Shown piece by piece: positions 24,719 to 33,035 of a stretch of DNA of 64,000 bases. The translations under genes and the position numbers were made by a program. Within the stretch, counting starts at the first letter, position 1. Each line of letters begins with the position of its first letter. A model generated the notes under the pieces. That model was given only the letters and a program-made list of their open reading frames with translations, was not told the DNA's origin and did not search any database. Source of the DNA: an uncultured Eubacterium sp. (GTDB lineage Bacteria; Bacillota; Clostridia; Lachnospirales; Lachnospiraceae); NCBI GenBank assembly GCA_948579355.1, contig CAPAOV010000014.1, forward strand, positions 1 to 64,000. The letters run 5' to 3'.

Positions 24719-26059
24719 ATGGATTTACTGGATTATATGAGTCAGCAGCAGAAAGAGACCGAATCGCCTCTGGCCTCCCGCCTGCGCCCCCGCACGCTCG
24801 ACGAGGTAGTAGGCCAGCAGCACATTATTGGGAAGGACAAGCTGCTTTACCGTGCCATCAAGGCGGATAAACTGAGTTCGCTTTTATTTTACGGGCCTCC
24901 GGGCACCGGAAAAACAACGCTGGCGAAAGTGATTGCCAATACGACAAGCGCCGCTTTCTGCCAGATTAACGCTACGTCGGCGGGGAAGAAAGATATGGAG
25001 GAAGTCGTAGGCAAAGCGAAAGAGAATCTGGGTGCGTATGCAAAAAAGACGATATTATTTATTGACGAGATTCATCGTTTTCACAAAGGACAGCAGGACT
25101 ATTTGCTGCCGTTTGTAGAAGACGGTACGCTCGTATTGATAGGGGCGACAACGGAAAATCCCTATTTTGAAGTAAACGGAGCTTTGCTTTCGCGCTCAAT
25201 TATATTTGAATTAAAACCGCTTGACAAGGAAGATATTAAGACACTGCTTGTCCGTGCGATTGAAGATAATGAGAGAGGGCTTGGTTCTTATCAGGCAGAA
25301 ATTGACGCGGACGCACTCGAGTTTCTCGCAGACATCAGCGGGGGAGACGCGAGGGCGGCGTTGAATGCCATCGAGCTGGGAGTGCTCACGACAGAGAGAA
25401 ACGAAGCGGGGAAAATCAAAATCAATATGGCGGTAGCGGAAGAGTGTATACAGAAGCGGACGCTCCGCTATGATAAGACGGGGGATAACCACTATGATAC
25501 GATTTCTGCCTTTATAAAAAGTATGCGCGGTTCCGACGCAGACGCAGCCGTCTATTATCTGGCGCGTATGCTGTATGCCGGTGAAGATATCCGCTTCATT
25601 GCCCGCCGGATTATGATTTGTGCGTCGGAGGATGTGTCGAATGCCGACCCACAGGCATTGGTAGTGGCGACGGCGGCCGCACAGGCAATAGAACGTCTAG
25701 GTATGCCGGAGGCACGGATTGTTCTTGCACAGGCGGCGACATATGTTGCCTGTGCACCGAAAAGCAATTCGTCTATTTCGGCCATTGATGCGGCGACAGA
25801 GTATGTAACGAAACATCCGAATTACCGCATTCCGCCACATCTACAGGATTCCCATTATAAGGGAGCCGCTAAGTTAGGCCACGGACTCGGATATCAGTAT
25901 GCGCATGACTATCCGCATCACTATGTAAATCAACAGTATTTGCCGGAAGAAGTTGAGGGTGAGAGGTTTTTCCGGTTGTCAGAAAACGGATACGAAAAGG
26001 AAATGGGAGAATACAGAAAACGGATTGGCGCAGATAAGGATGCGCGGAACGGAGGTTAA
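24719..26059 (+). CDS. rarA: replication-associated recombination ATPase RarA (MgsA)
   Basis: The 446-residue AAA+ ATPase acts at stalled replication forks. Visible motifs are the N-terminal PLASRLRPRTLDEVVGQQHI, Walker A GPPGTGKTTL, Walker B LFIDEIHRF, sensor 1 IGATTENPYFEVN and the arginine finger region LLSRS, then the MgsA C-terminal domain (RRIMICASEDVSNADPQAL, CAPKSNSS, HPNYRIPPHLQD). The frame is open from 24674, but ATG 24719 has the ribosome site GAAATGAGG at a sensible distance and gives the usual N-terminus. It is transcribed with yigZ and with the small membrane gene that starts 2 bases after its stop. Confidence 0.95.
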   Translation: MDLLDYMSQQQKETESPLASRLRPRTLDEVVGQQHIIGKDKLLYRAIKADKLSSLLFYGPPGTGKTTLAKVIANTTSAAFCQINATSAGKKDMEEVVGKAKENLGAYAKKTILFIDEIHRFHKGQQDYLLPFVEDGTLVLIGATTENPYFEVNGALLSRSIIFELKPLDKEDIKTLLVRAIEDNERGLGSYQAEIDADALEFLADISGGDARAALNAIELGVLTTERNEAGKIKINMAVAEECIQKRTLRYDKTGDNHYDTISAFIKSMRGSDADAAVYYLARMLYAGEDIRFIARRIMICASEDVSNADPQALVVATAAAQAIERLGMPEARIVLAQAATYVACAPKSNSSISAIDAATEYVTKHPNYRIPPHLQDSHYKGAAKLGHGLGYQYAHDYPHHYVNQQYLPEEVEGERFFRLSENGYEKEMGEYRKRIGADKDARNGG

Positions 26060-26060
26060 A

Positions 26061-26318
26061 ATGCAGGAAAAAGAAGAGAAGAAACAATTTCGCAGTTCTT
26101 ATACGAAAGGGCAGAGGATATTTGCATTGGTGGGGGTGGTTTTTCTTATACTTTTGTATGTTGTTACATTATTTTCTGCCATTACTACATCGCCGGCGAC
26201 GCCGGAGTTGTTTAAAATGTGTGTGGGAGCGTCTATTTTGCTGCCGATTATGTTCTGGCTCTATATTCGCTTTGCCAAAATGTTTATGGAGCATGACCGA
26301 GAAAAGTATGGCAGATAA
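26061..26318 (+). CDS. small two-helix membrane protein
   Basis: The 85-residue protein starts at ATG 26061, with CGGAGG upstream, just after the rarA stop. It has a polar N-terminus (QEKEEKKQFRSSYTKGQR), two membrane helices (about 19-42 and 51-71) and a charged tail (MEHDREKYGR). Family and function are not recognised. It ends the yigZ-rarA unit before a terminator. Confidence 0.75.
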   Translation: MQEKEEKKQFRSSYTKGQRIFALVGVVFLILLYVVTLFSAITTSPATPELFKMCVGASILLPIMFWLYIRFAKMFMEHDREKYGR

Positions 26319-26335
26319 GAAGTATGGGAAAACAG

Positions 26336-26380
26336 AAGCCGCAATACCGGAACATACCGTATTGCGGCTTTTGTTTTTTG
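26336..26380 (+). terminator. Rho-independent terminator of the yigZ-rarA operon
   Basis: A 12-bp stem AAGCCGCAATAC (26336-26347) pairs with 26359-26370 and is followed by TTGTTTTTTG. Confidence 0.88.
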
Positions 26381-26404
26381 TATAGATTATAGTTATACTG
26401 TAAA

Positions 26405-28486
26405 TTAATATCCTACTTTTTTACCGGATTTTGTCATATATCCGCTGATTCGTTTTGCTTTATAATCTTTTTTCTTGCGTGAGTCCGGAACTGCCGGGTC
26501 GGTAGGGTCGTAGTTAATGCCGCCTTTTACCTTAATTGTAGGCGCTTTGCCAAGAGGGCCGGGCTTTTTGGAATTACCACGAACAATTTTAACAATACTC
26601 CCGGTAGAAGCATAATCATAAATCCATTTGGCGTCTGCTACAGCCATGCGGATACATCCGGCAGAAGCCGGCGAGCCTAAAAGATTATAGCGGTAGGCAG
26701 GTAATGCGTAGTGCGAGTCGGAAGAAACGGCGATAGAGTGGAAATAAACATTTCCCACAATATGCGTTGTCCAGCGCGCGTAAACAGTGCTGCCGTCCGG
26801 CTCTAACATAGGCTTCAAAGTATATTTTACAGATTGGCCGTTTGAGCAGATGGAATATGTACCAAGCGGCGTGTAGGAAGATTTTTCATGCAGACCGCTC
26901 GTACCTGCGTTCGTAGAAATATCACGACCGACACAAACGCTGCATGTCTTCACCGGAATATCGTATTTTTTTGTTTTCTTGTTGTACATAAAGATTGTCA
27001 CAGCGCCTGCGGCACGGTTTACTTCAATATAGAATTTATTCGTGTGTCCGCCGCCGCTTTTTTTCAATTTCAGTACTTTCGTTAAATCAATCTGTTTTTT
27101 GTTATCAACATAGTAAAATTTATATTTTTTCCCGCCGTATTTTTCATAGTACCAGCCATTCTTACCCATATCCTTTTTCTTTAGCTTAAAGTTTTTCTTT
27201 GCGAGTAAGAACTTACTGCCCCATGAAGTATATCCATATGCTTTGACAAGGAAAGAACCTTTGCTGCCATTTTTTACATTTGCGGTAAATGTTTTTTTAT
27301 TGGATGAAGCGGTTGCCTTGTATTTGCCTAGTTTTTTGTTTTTACCGCCTTTTACCTGATAAATGACGTATTCTACTTTTTTTACATTTCCCGGCATATA
27401 AATACCGCTCATTTTGTAGTTGCAGGAAACGTTTTTCTTTTTCTTGATGGAAAGCGTACCCTTTTTCAGGCGCTGGTCTGCTTTCGTCTTATTTGTCAGG
27501 GTATACGTTTTTCCGTTGTTGTCTACGACATAGACTTCAATTGTGTATAAATCCATGTTGTACTTCAGTTTTTTCATCGTAACGGAAGAGTAGAAGTAAC
27601 TGCCATCGGCAGTCTTTTTTGTACCCGAAATAGTAGCAACCTGTTTTCCACTGCTATTTTTTACAAGGAAAGTCACGCCGCGGATTCCGAAAACATTTTT
27701 TAATCCCTTTAACTCAATGGCAAAGGACTTCTTTTTTTCCAGAGAGGCAGATTTTTTCGTTGTAAATGATGTGCAGGTCGGAATGACGCTGTACTGGGTG
27801 GATGCCAATGTATAATTGCCTTTCCATTTGCTGTTGGTAACGATTACTTTCGCATTCCAGATTCCGTAATAGCTGCCGGATTTGGATACGTCGATGGCCC
27901 ATGTTCGGGCAGCAGCCAGAGCGACAGCATTTCCCACTGTCGTAGCGGTAGAGGCAGCGCGGTCTTTGTGCCAAATCTGCACGCTTATCTGATTGCCTGC
28001 GCCGGGAACAAGAATACCGCCGGCAGCTTCCGTTGAAGTAAAGGCAGCGGAACGGGCAGCGGAGCCTTTGTCGCCGTTAATCTTCAATGTTGCCTTATTC
28101 GTGTGAACCGACAAATCGGCCGTACCTAACGTAAGTTTTGTCTCGCCGATGGTAGCGGTAACGGTATAATTGGCAAATGCGTATTTTACATCTTCAAGAG
28201 AAAAAGTACCCTCATAGGTACCATCTTTACAATTTTCTTCGGTAAGTGCAATCGTTTGTTCCCAAACAGATTTTGTACTTACATTAGTTGCCTGAACGGT
28301 CATGCTCGTTCCGACTGCTTCTTCTAATCCCTTAATGGTGTAGCTCACAATACCAGTGGCGCGGTTTGTCTTAAGGGTGGCTGTCGGAGCCGCCGCCTGA
28401 GCGCTGCTTGTATTAACGGTAAAGACAAGCACCAGAGTTACAATCAGGCAAATGACATAGTTTCCTATTGCTAACTTTTGTTTCAT
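26405..28486 (-). CDS. secreted L,D-transpeptidase (YkuD) with N-terminal repeat region
   Basis: The 693-residue protein starts at ATG 28486 behind GGAGGT and has a signal peptide (VICLIVTLVLVFTVNTSSAQA). Residues 30-400 form several beta-rich modules of about 90-100 residues with recurring patterns (TNRATGIVSYTIKGLEE; KKSFAIELKGLKNVFG; KKNVSCNYKMSGIYMPGNVKKVEY), probably Ig-like wall-binding repeats. The YkuD domain (about 480-640) contains GRDISTNAGTSG, YTPLGTYSI, YFHSIAV and the active site SPASAGCIRM with catalytic Cys. Such enzymes form 3-3 cross-links in peptidoglycan or attach proteins to it. A basic tail follows. It is monocistronic and leftward; its promoter was not pinned down. Confidence 0.92.
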   Translation of the reverse strand: MKQKLAIGNYVICLIVTLVLVFTVNTSSAQAAAPTATLKTNRATGIVSYTIKGLEEAVGTSMTVQATNVSTKSVWEQTIALTEENCKDGTYEGTFSLEDVKYAFANYTVTATIGETKLTLGTADLSVHTNKATLKINGDKGSAARSAAFTSTEAAGGILVPGAGNQISVQIWHKDRAASTATTVGNAVALAAARTWAIDVSKSGSYYGIWNAKVIVTNSKWKGNYTLASTQYSVIPTCTSFTTKKSASLEKKKSFAIELKGLKNVFGIRGVTFLVKNSSGKQVATISGTKKTADGSYFYSSVTMKKLKYNMDLYTIEVYVVDNNGKTYTLTNKTKADQRLKKGTLSIKKKKNVSCNYKMSGIYMPGNVKKVEYVIYQVKGGKNKKLGKYKATASSNKKTFTANVKNGSKGSFLVKAYGYTSWGSKFLLAKKNFKLKKKDMGKNGWYYEKYGGKKYKFYYVDNKKQIDLTKVLKLKKSGGGHTNKFYIEVNRAAGAVTIFMYNKKTKKYDIPVKTCSVCVGRDISTNAGTSGLHEKSSYTPLGTYSICSNGQSVKYTLKPMLEPDGSTVYARWTTHIVGNVYFHSIAVSSDSHYALPAYRYNLLGSPASAGCIRMAVADAKWIYDYASTGSIVKIVRGNSKKPGPLGKAPTIKVKGGINYDPTDPAVPDSRKKKDYKAKRISGYMTKSGKKVGY

Positions 28487-28599
28487 TTTTTTACCTCCAT
28501 TTCTGTTGGTTTCAGTAAAATATGATGGCATATTTGGGCAGATTTGTCAAGGCTGTCCTGTTATTTTGAGGATAACAGGGAAACGTGTCAAAGAAAAGA

Positions 28600-28647
28600 A
28601 AAACAGGAAAATCCATAGACTGAAAAGTGTAAGGATTTTCCTGTTTT
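28600..28647. terminator. Rho-independent terminator, most likely for tRNA-Pro
   Basis: A 15-bp perfect stem AAAACAGGAAAATCC (28600-28614) with 28633-28647 around an 18-base loop. On the minus strand it ends in a T-rich stretch (TTTTTCTTTTCTTTG), suiting leftward transcripts from the tRNA gene. Confidence 0.8.
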
Positions 28648-28733
28648 CATTTACGCGGAGGCAAAGTGAGGATATGTCTGTGCTTGCACAAGACTATCCG
28701 AGCGCGCCCGCGAACCCGAGCAGTCTCGCGAAG

Positions 28734-28775
28734 CGTGACGCTCGTGGTTTAAAATACAAAGGCTCACGCTTTGCG
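28734..28775. repeat. GC-rich inverted repeat next to tRNA-Pro
   Basis: GCGAAGCGTGACGC (just left of 28745) is imperfectly inverted in GGCTCACGCTTTGCG (28761-28775). The core GCGTGACGCTC recurs at 63853-63863 before the last gene of the window. Confidence 0.45.
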
Positions 28776-28778
28776 TTA

Positions 28779-28852
28779 TCGGCGTGACAGGATTTGAACC
28801 TGCGGCCTCTTCGTCCCGAACGAAGCGCTCTACCAAGCTGAGCCACACGCCG
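28779..28852 (-). tRNA. tRNA-Pro (anticodon CGG)
   Basis: Read on the minus strand, the 74-base gene folds as a cloverleaf: acceptor arms CGGCGTG/CACGCCG, D-arm with GCTCAGCTTGGTAGAGC, anticodon stem CTTCG/CGAAG with loop TTCGGGA (anticodon CGG, bases 28818-28816), and T-arm with GGTTCAAATCC. The discriminator is A and no CCA is encoded. It reads the CCG codon. Confidence 0.96.
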
Positions 28853-28897
28853 TAGAACAAAATCTATTCTACAACGATTTGCTCACGATTGCAAGTA

Positions 28898-30121
28898 TTA
28901 TTTTAAAATCATCCTGCGGAAATTTTTCTTTCCCTTTTTCAGAACCAGACCTTCGCCTGCTAAGCGGTCGGCTGTTATCGTTTCATGGATATCCGTGACT
29001 TTCTCTCCATTCATGGTGACGCCTCCCTGTTGAACCGCACGGCGGGCCTCGGAGTTGGACGGTACCATGCCCGATTTGGTAAGCAGGTTAAGGATACCGA
29101 TACTTCCGTCGGTCATGTCGTCCGAAGTAAGTTCAACTGTAGGCATATCGGCAGCATTTCCGCTCTGGAAAAGCGCTTTGGCGCTCTCCTGCGCTTTGGC
29201 CGCCTCTTCTTCGCCGTGAACCAGCTTTGTCAGCTCGAAAGCGAGAATTTCCTTTGCCTCGTTGAGTTTTGCACCCTCCCATGCTTCCATCTTGTCGATT
29301 TCCTCGAGAGGGAGGAATGTCAGCATACGGATACATTTGAGTACGTCGTCGTCGGCAACGTTTCTCCAATATTGGTAAAACTCAAACGGAGAAGTTTTTT
29401 CAGCATCAAGCCATACGGCTCCTTTGGCGGTCTTACCCATTTTTTTGCCCTCTGAGTTGAGGAGGAGGGTAATCGTCATGGCGTGGGCGTCTTTACCAAG
29501 CTTGCGGCGGATTAACTCGGTACCGCCGAGCATATTGCTCCACTGGTCGTCCCCGCCAAATTGCATGTTGCAGCCGTAATCCTGAAATAATCGGTAGAAA
29601 TCATAACTCTGCATAATCATGTAATTAAATTCCAGAAAACTAAGCCCCTTTTCCATTCGCTGCTTGTAACATTCAGCGGATAACATACGGTTGACGCTGA
29701 AGTGTGAGCCTACATCGCGGAGCACGTCAATATAGTTTAATTCCATCAGCCAGTCCGCGTTATTGACGAGGATGGCATTTCCCTCGGAAAAATCAATGAA
29801 ACGGCTCATCTGTTTTTTGAAGCAATCGACATTGTGACGTATCGTCTCGGGTGTCATCATCTGGCGCAAATCCGTCCGTCCGGACGGGTCGCCAATCATG
29901 GCGGTACCGCCTCCGACAAGGGCAATCGGTTTGTTGCCCGCCATCTGTAATCGTTTCATAAGGCAGAGAGCCATGAAATGTCCGACGTGCAGACTGTCTG
30001 CGGTCGGGTCAAAACCGATGTAAAAGGTTGCCTTACCGTTATTTACCATTTCGCGGATTTCTTCTTCGTTCGTTACCTGCGCAATAAGCCCGCGGGCAAC
30101 AAGTTCTTCGTATACTTGCAT
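28898..30121 (-). CDS. tyrS: tyrosyl-tRNA synthetase
   Basis: The 407-residue enzyme charges tRNA-Tyr. It has the class I signature HVGH (in SLHVGHFMAL) and the KMSKS equivalent KMGKTAKG, the tyrosine-binding YDFYRLFQDYGCNMQFGGDDQW, and a C-terminal S4 RNA-binding domain (GMVPSNSEARRAVQQGGVTMNGEKV). The start is ATG 30121 with GGAATGGAGG upstream, rather than the longer frame from 30157, which would run through the leader hairpin. Expression is controlled by the T-box leader at 30165-30462. Confidence 0.97.
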   Translation of the reverse strand: MQVYEELVARGLIAQVTNEEEIREMVNNGKATFYIGFDPTADSLHVGHFMALCLMKRLQMAGNKPIALVGGGTAMIGDPSGRTDLRQMMTPETIRHNVDCFKKQMSRFIDFSEGNAILVNNADWLMELNYIDVLRDVGSHFSVNRMLSAECYKQRMEKGLSFLEFNYMIMQSYDFYRLFQDYGCNMQFGGDDQWSNMLGGTELIRRKLGKDAHAMTITLLLNSEGKKMGKTAKGAVWLDAEKTSPFEFYQYWRNVADDDVLKCIRMLTFLPLEEIDKMEAWEGAKLNEAKEILAFELTKLVHGEEEAAKAQESAKALFQSGNAADMPTVELTSDDMTDGSIGILNLLTKSGMVPSNSEARRAVQQGGVTMNGEKVTDIHETITADRLAGEGLVLKKGKKNFRRMILK

Positions 30122-30135
30122 ACTACCTCCATTCC

Positions 30136-30156
30136 TGCGCTGCTGTCCTGCGCGCA
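30136..30156 (-). promoter_or_regulatory. small hairpin before the tyrS ribosome site
   Basis: TGCGC/GCGCA arms (30156-30152 and 30140-30136) lie 14 bases before the start and are followed by GGAATGGAGG. It is one of a set of similar arrangements in this window (see findings). Confidence 0.4.
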
Positions 30157-30164
30157 AATCAGTT

Positions 30165-30462
30165 TTTTACATACAAAAAATCTCCCATCCTATACAAAGG
30201 ACGAGAGATATAAAATCCCGTGTTACCACCTTTATTCATAACCAACTCACATTGGCTACCTCAGTAAGTACGCATGCCTGCACATGGATACTCCAGCAAC
30301 GATAACGGACGCCAAACCGTCAATGCCTACGCAGATAATCTTATCGTTCAGCATTGCTGCTCAAGGATGTATTCGGGATATCTGACAATCCTGCGCCTCT
30401 CACCAGCCGGCAGCTCTCTGTGGCGTCCGGACATCCGTACTTATTCCTGTCAAAGCTTGTAA
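30165..30462 (-). promoter_or_regulatory. tyrosine T-box leader with terminator
   Basis: On the minus strand the leader shows the stem I AG-bulge and apical region (AGAGAGCTGCCGGCTGG), a specifier loop GAATACATCC whose UAC (30371-30369) is a tyrosine codon, and the T-box core AAGGTGGTAACACGG (30232-30218). The TGGT in the core can pair with the ACCA end expected for tRNA-Tyr. The competing terminator is the stem 30181-30191/30199-30209 followed by six T residues. Uncharged tRNA-Tyr should favour antitermination and tyrS expression. Confidence 0.93.
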
Positions 30463-30466
30463 AAGT

Positions 30467-30495
30467 ATCTTATTATAATTATTTTTGTTTGTCAA
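30467..30495 (-). promoter_or_regulatory. tyrS T-box promoter
   Basis: TTGACA (30495-30490) and TAAGAT (30472-30467) are 17 bases apart on the minus strand. A perfect TATAAT lies between them at only 12 bases and is less likely to be used. Confidence 0.6.
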
Positions 30496-30595
30496 GTAGT
30501 AGGTTTCTTGAGTTTTCGCAGTTTTTGCACGGATGCTGTTGACAAGGTTATGATAAAAATCAGCAAATTTTGTTCTACTATTTTTGCAAAAGCTA

Positions 30596-30624
30596 TTGAC
30601 AAAGTTGATACTTCGTGACATGAT
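30596..30624 (+). promoter_or_regulatory. promoter of the PadR operon
   Basis: TTGACA (30596-30601) and CATGAT (30619-30624) with a 17-base spacer. A 12-bp inverted repeat, TTAAAAAATAAG/CTTATTTTTTAA (about 30650-30681), lies downstream and could be an operator or an attenuator. Confidence 0.55.
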
Positions 30625-30693
30625 GTATAACGTAAAGAGAGGTATAGATTAAAAAATAAGTTTGACAGCTTATTTTTTAACTCACTATTTGTG

Positions 30694-30721
30694 CCGAAGC
30701 GCCTGCGCTTCGGAATGGAGG
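30694..30721 (+). promoter_or_regulatory. hairpin plus extended Shine-Dalgarno before padR gene
   Basis: CCGAAGCG (30694-30701) pairs with CGCTTCGG (30706-30713) around CCTG. It is followed at once by AATGGAGG, with ATG at 30727. The same layout and nearly the same 3' sequence precede the gene at 63880. Confidence 0.6.
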
Positions 30722-30726
30722 ATAGT

Positions 30727-31044
30727 ATGGATGTTCAGTTAAAACGAGGTCTCTTGGATGTTTGCGTTTTAGCAGCTATTAAGAGCGAAGATTCATACGG
30801 TTATAAGATTATTAAAGACATGAAACCGTATATTGAACTTTCCGAATCGACTTTATATACCATTCTAAAACGTTTGGAAACAGCGAATATGTTGACTGTT
30901 CGCACCACAGAACACGGCGGCAGACTTCGGAAATATTACCATATTACCGAAAAAGGACTGAAGCGTATCAAGGAGTTCGAAGTCGAGTGGAAAGAAATTT
31001 TAGCAATTTATCAATTTGTAACTAAGGAGGATGATAATGAGTAA
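30727..31044 (+). CDS. PadR-family transcriptional regulator
   Basis: The 105-residue winged-helix protein begins MDVQLKRGLLDVCVLAAIKSEDSYGYKI in the usual PadR manner (position chosen by GGAGG 5 bases upstream). It continues with the recognition helix region SESTLYTILKRLETANML and the wing TEHGGRLRKYYHITEKGLKRI. PadR proteins are repressors, often of their own operon. Here it is followed by a HAAS-domain membrane protein and a DUF4097 protein, a widespread three-gene set in Firmicutes that probably senses envelope conditions. The stop overlaps the next start (ATGAGTAA). Confidence 0.93.
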   Translation: MDVQLKRGLLDVCVLAAIKSEDSYGYKIIKDMKPYIELSESTLYTILKRLETANMLTVRTTEHGGRLRKYYHITEKGLKRIKEFEVEWKEILAIYQFVTKEDDNE

Positions 31045-31630
31045 ACAAGAGTTTCTTGCGCAGTTGCGTAAAGGTTTATCCGGGTTGCCGCAGGATGATA
31101 TTGAGGAACGCTTAACATTTTACAGTGAAATGATTGAAGACCGAATGGAAGAGGGGCTTTCGGAGGAGGAAGCGGTTTCGGCGGTAGGTTCTATTAATGA
31201 AATCGTTGCACAGGTGGTAGCAGATACTCCTCTCGCAAAAATTACCAAAGAAAGAATCAGACCTAAACGACATCTGAAAGTGTGGGAAATCGTACTCTTG
31301 GCGCTTGGCTTTCCGATATGGTTTTCGTTAGGTATTGCTGCAGTCGTCGTTATTCTCGCACTTTATGTTTCGTTTTGGTCTGTGATTGTTTCATTGTGGG
31401 CGGTATTTGCTTCGCTCGCTGTTTATGCTATCGGTAGCGTGCCGATGTGTGTTATCGCAGACAACAGCGCTGATTCGAGCCTTGCTATACTTGCCGCAGG
31501 AATTGTTTGTGCAGGACTTTCTGTTTTTATGTTCTACGGATGCAAGGAAGCAACAAAGGGCATTTTGATACTGACGAAGAAAATTACAATAATGATTAAA
31601 AATTGTTTTATCAAGAAGGAGGAAGCGTAA
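31037..31630 (+). CDS. HAAS/DUF1700-domain membrane protein
   Basis: The 197-residue protein starts at ATG 31037, 6 bases after AAGGAGG and inside the padR gene. The N-terminal 65 residues are the HAAS (DUF1700) domain (SKQEFLAQLRKGLSGLPQDDIEERLTFYSEMIEDRMEEG in two adjoining parts), followed by four membrane helices and a basic C-terminus (KNCFIKKEEA). HAAS domains are commonly encoded next to PadR regulators and are thought to pass a membrane signal to them. The stop TAA shares a base with the next ATG. Confidence 0.88.
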   Translation: MSKQEFLAQLRKGLSGLPQDDIEERLTFYSEMIEDRMEEGLSEEEAVSAVGSINEIVAQVVADTPLAKITKERIRPKRHLKVWEIVLLALGFPIWFSLGIAAVVVILALYVSFWSVIVSLWAVFASLAVYAIGSVPMCVIADNSADSSLAILAAGIVCAGLSVFMFYGCKEATKGILILTKKITIMIKNCFIKKEEA

Positions 31631-32604
31631 TGAGAAAGACAACAAAAGTGTGGCTTATGATAGCAGCTTCTCTTGTGTTGGTTGGATGTATCCTTTTTGT
31701 GTGTGCAATGTCAGCACTCGGGTGGGACTTTGCGAAGTTATCAACGGTCAAATACGAAACAAATACTTACGAAGTCGGAAAAGCATTCAGCGATATATCA
31801 ATGACAACAGATACTGCAAATATAATATTTGCTTTGTCAGATGATGGAAAATGTAAAGTGGAATGCTATGAGGAGGAAAACGCAAAGCATTTGGTTACCG
31901 TTGAAAATAATGTGCTTGTTGTCAGAAACAATAATCAAAAATCTTGGTATGACTATATCGGTTTCCGCTTCGGTTCGCCGAAGTTAACGGTTTATCTTCC
32001 GAAAACGGAATATAATGCACTATCCATTAACGAAAGAACTGGAAATGTTGAAATATCGAAAGATTATTCATTCGAAAATGTTGATATTTCCTTGACAACA
32101 GGTGATGTAAATTTTTGCGCATCCGTTTCAAAATTGCTCAAAATAGAAACAAGCACGGGAAATATCTGTGCAGAGAATACTTCCGCTGGCTCACTTGACC
32201 TTTCTGTTACCACAGGCAAAGTGACTGTTTCGGGGGTGACCTGTCGGGACGATATTACAGTAGGCGTATCGACCGGCAAAGCATATCTGACCGATATTTC
32301 GTGCAAAAGCGTAATTTCAAGCGGAGCTACAGGAAGTATATTCTTGAATAACGTTATTGCCACAAATAAGTTTTCCGTTGAGAGAAGCACGGGTGATGTG
32401 AAATTTAGTGGCTGTGATGCCGATGAGATATATGTAAAAACAAATACAGGAAACGTTACTGGCAGTTTCCTTTCAAATAAGGTGTTTATTACCGATACCG
32501 ATATCGGCAGCGTCGATGTTCCGAAAACGGCAACCGGCGGCAGGTGCGAGATTAATACAGATACAGGAGATATTGAAATAAGTATAGACGGAATATCAAA
32601 TTAA
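31630..32604 (+). CDS. DUF4097-family beta-helix surface protein
   Basis: The 324-residue protein has an N-terminal membrane anchor (VWLMIAASLVLVGCILFVCAM; a VGC could act as a lipobox, but it is not in a typical position). A regular repeat of about 20 residues follows with T-G-x-(V/I) turns: NERTGNVEIS, TTGDVNF, STGNICAENTS, TTGKVTVSG, STGKAYLTD, ATGSIFLNN, STGDVKFSG, NTGNVTG, DTGDIEIS. This is the DUF4097 right-handed parallel beta-helix pattern. It is translationally coupled to the HAAS gene (TAATG). The protein probably projects from the membrane; its ligand is unknown. It is the last gene of the padR operon. Confidence 0.88.
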   Translation: MRKTTKVWLMIAASLVLVGCILFVCAMSALGWDFAKLSTVKYETNTYEVGKAFSDISMTTDTANIIFALSDDGKCKVECYEEENAKHLVTVENNVLVVRNNNQKSWYDYIGFRFGSPKLTVYLPKTEYNALSINERTGNVEISKDYSFENVDISLTTGDVNFCASVSKLLKIETSTGNICAENTSAGSLDLSVTTGKVTVSGVTCRDDITVGVSTGKAYLTDISCKSVISSGATGSIFLNNVIATNKFSVERSTGDVKFSGCDADEIYVKTNTGNVTGSFLSNKVFITDTDIGSVDVPKTATGGRCEINTDTGDIEISIDGISN

Positions 32605-32626
32605 ACACTCTGCATCCTTAAAGCTG

Positions 32627-33028
32627 TTAGAGCAGAGAGTTCTCAGAGAGTTTTGCGGTTGTCTTTGTCAGGAACTTATCATTATCAATGATGAATCTTT
32701 CATGTGTTCCCCTGCCGATAATTTCTTTGTCGTCGCTGGCTGTTACTTCAAAGACAAGCCGGCGTCCGTCAACCTGTATCAGCTCACTTTTGCAGGTGAC
32801 AGTCATACCAAGAGGCGTAGCGGCGTCGTGGGTAATATCCAAACGGGTTCCCACGCTTCCCTGCCCCTCCTGCAAATAAGGGGCAATACTCTGCCAAGCC
32901 GTTTTTTCCATCAGGGCCGCCATGGCCGGCGTGGCAAAAACGTCCAGTGTTCCGCTTCCCATTGTTTTGGCGGAAGTACTCTCATCGGCAAGAATGGAGC
33001 AGCTTCCTTTGATTCCGGTAGTTATCAT
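32627..33028 (-). CDS. FlK-like hotdog thioesterase
   Basis: The 133-residue protein (start ATG 33028) resembles the fluoroacetyl-CoA thioesterase FlK family: GSGTLDVFATPAMAALMEKTA carries the Thr and Glu of the active site, and LDITHDAATPLGMTV carries the His. The fold is a single hotdog domain. The physiological substrate in gut bacteria is unknown; acyl-CoA housekeeping is likely. It is the last gene of the nad operon, and its ribosome site GGAAATGAGGG contains the niaR stop codon, so translation is coupled. Confidence 0.82.
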   Translation of the reverse strand: MITTGIKGSCSILADESTSAKTMGSGTLDVFATPAMAALMEKTAWQSIAPYLQEGQGSVGTRLDITHDAATPLGMTVTCKSELIQVDGRRLVFEVTASDDKEIIGRGTHERFIIDNDKFLTKTTAKLSENSLL

Positions 33029-33035
33029 AATTCCC

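Noticed and set aside
30478..30484. TATAAT as the -10 of the tyrS leader
   Set aside because: It lies only 12 bases from TTGACA; TAAGAT at 17 bases fits better.
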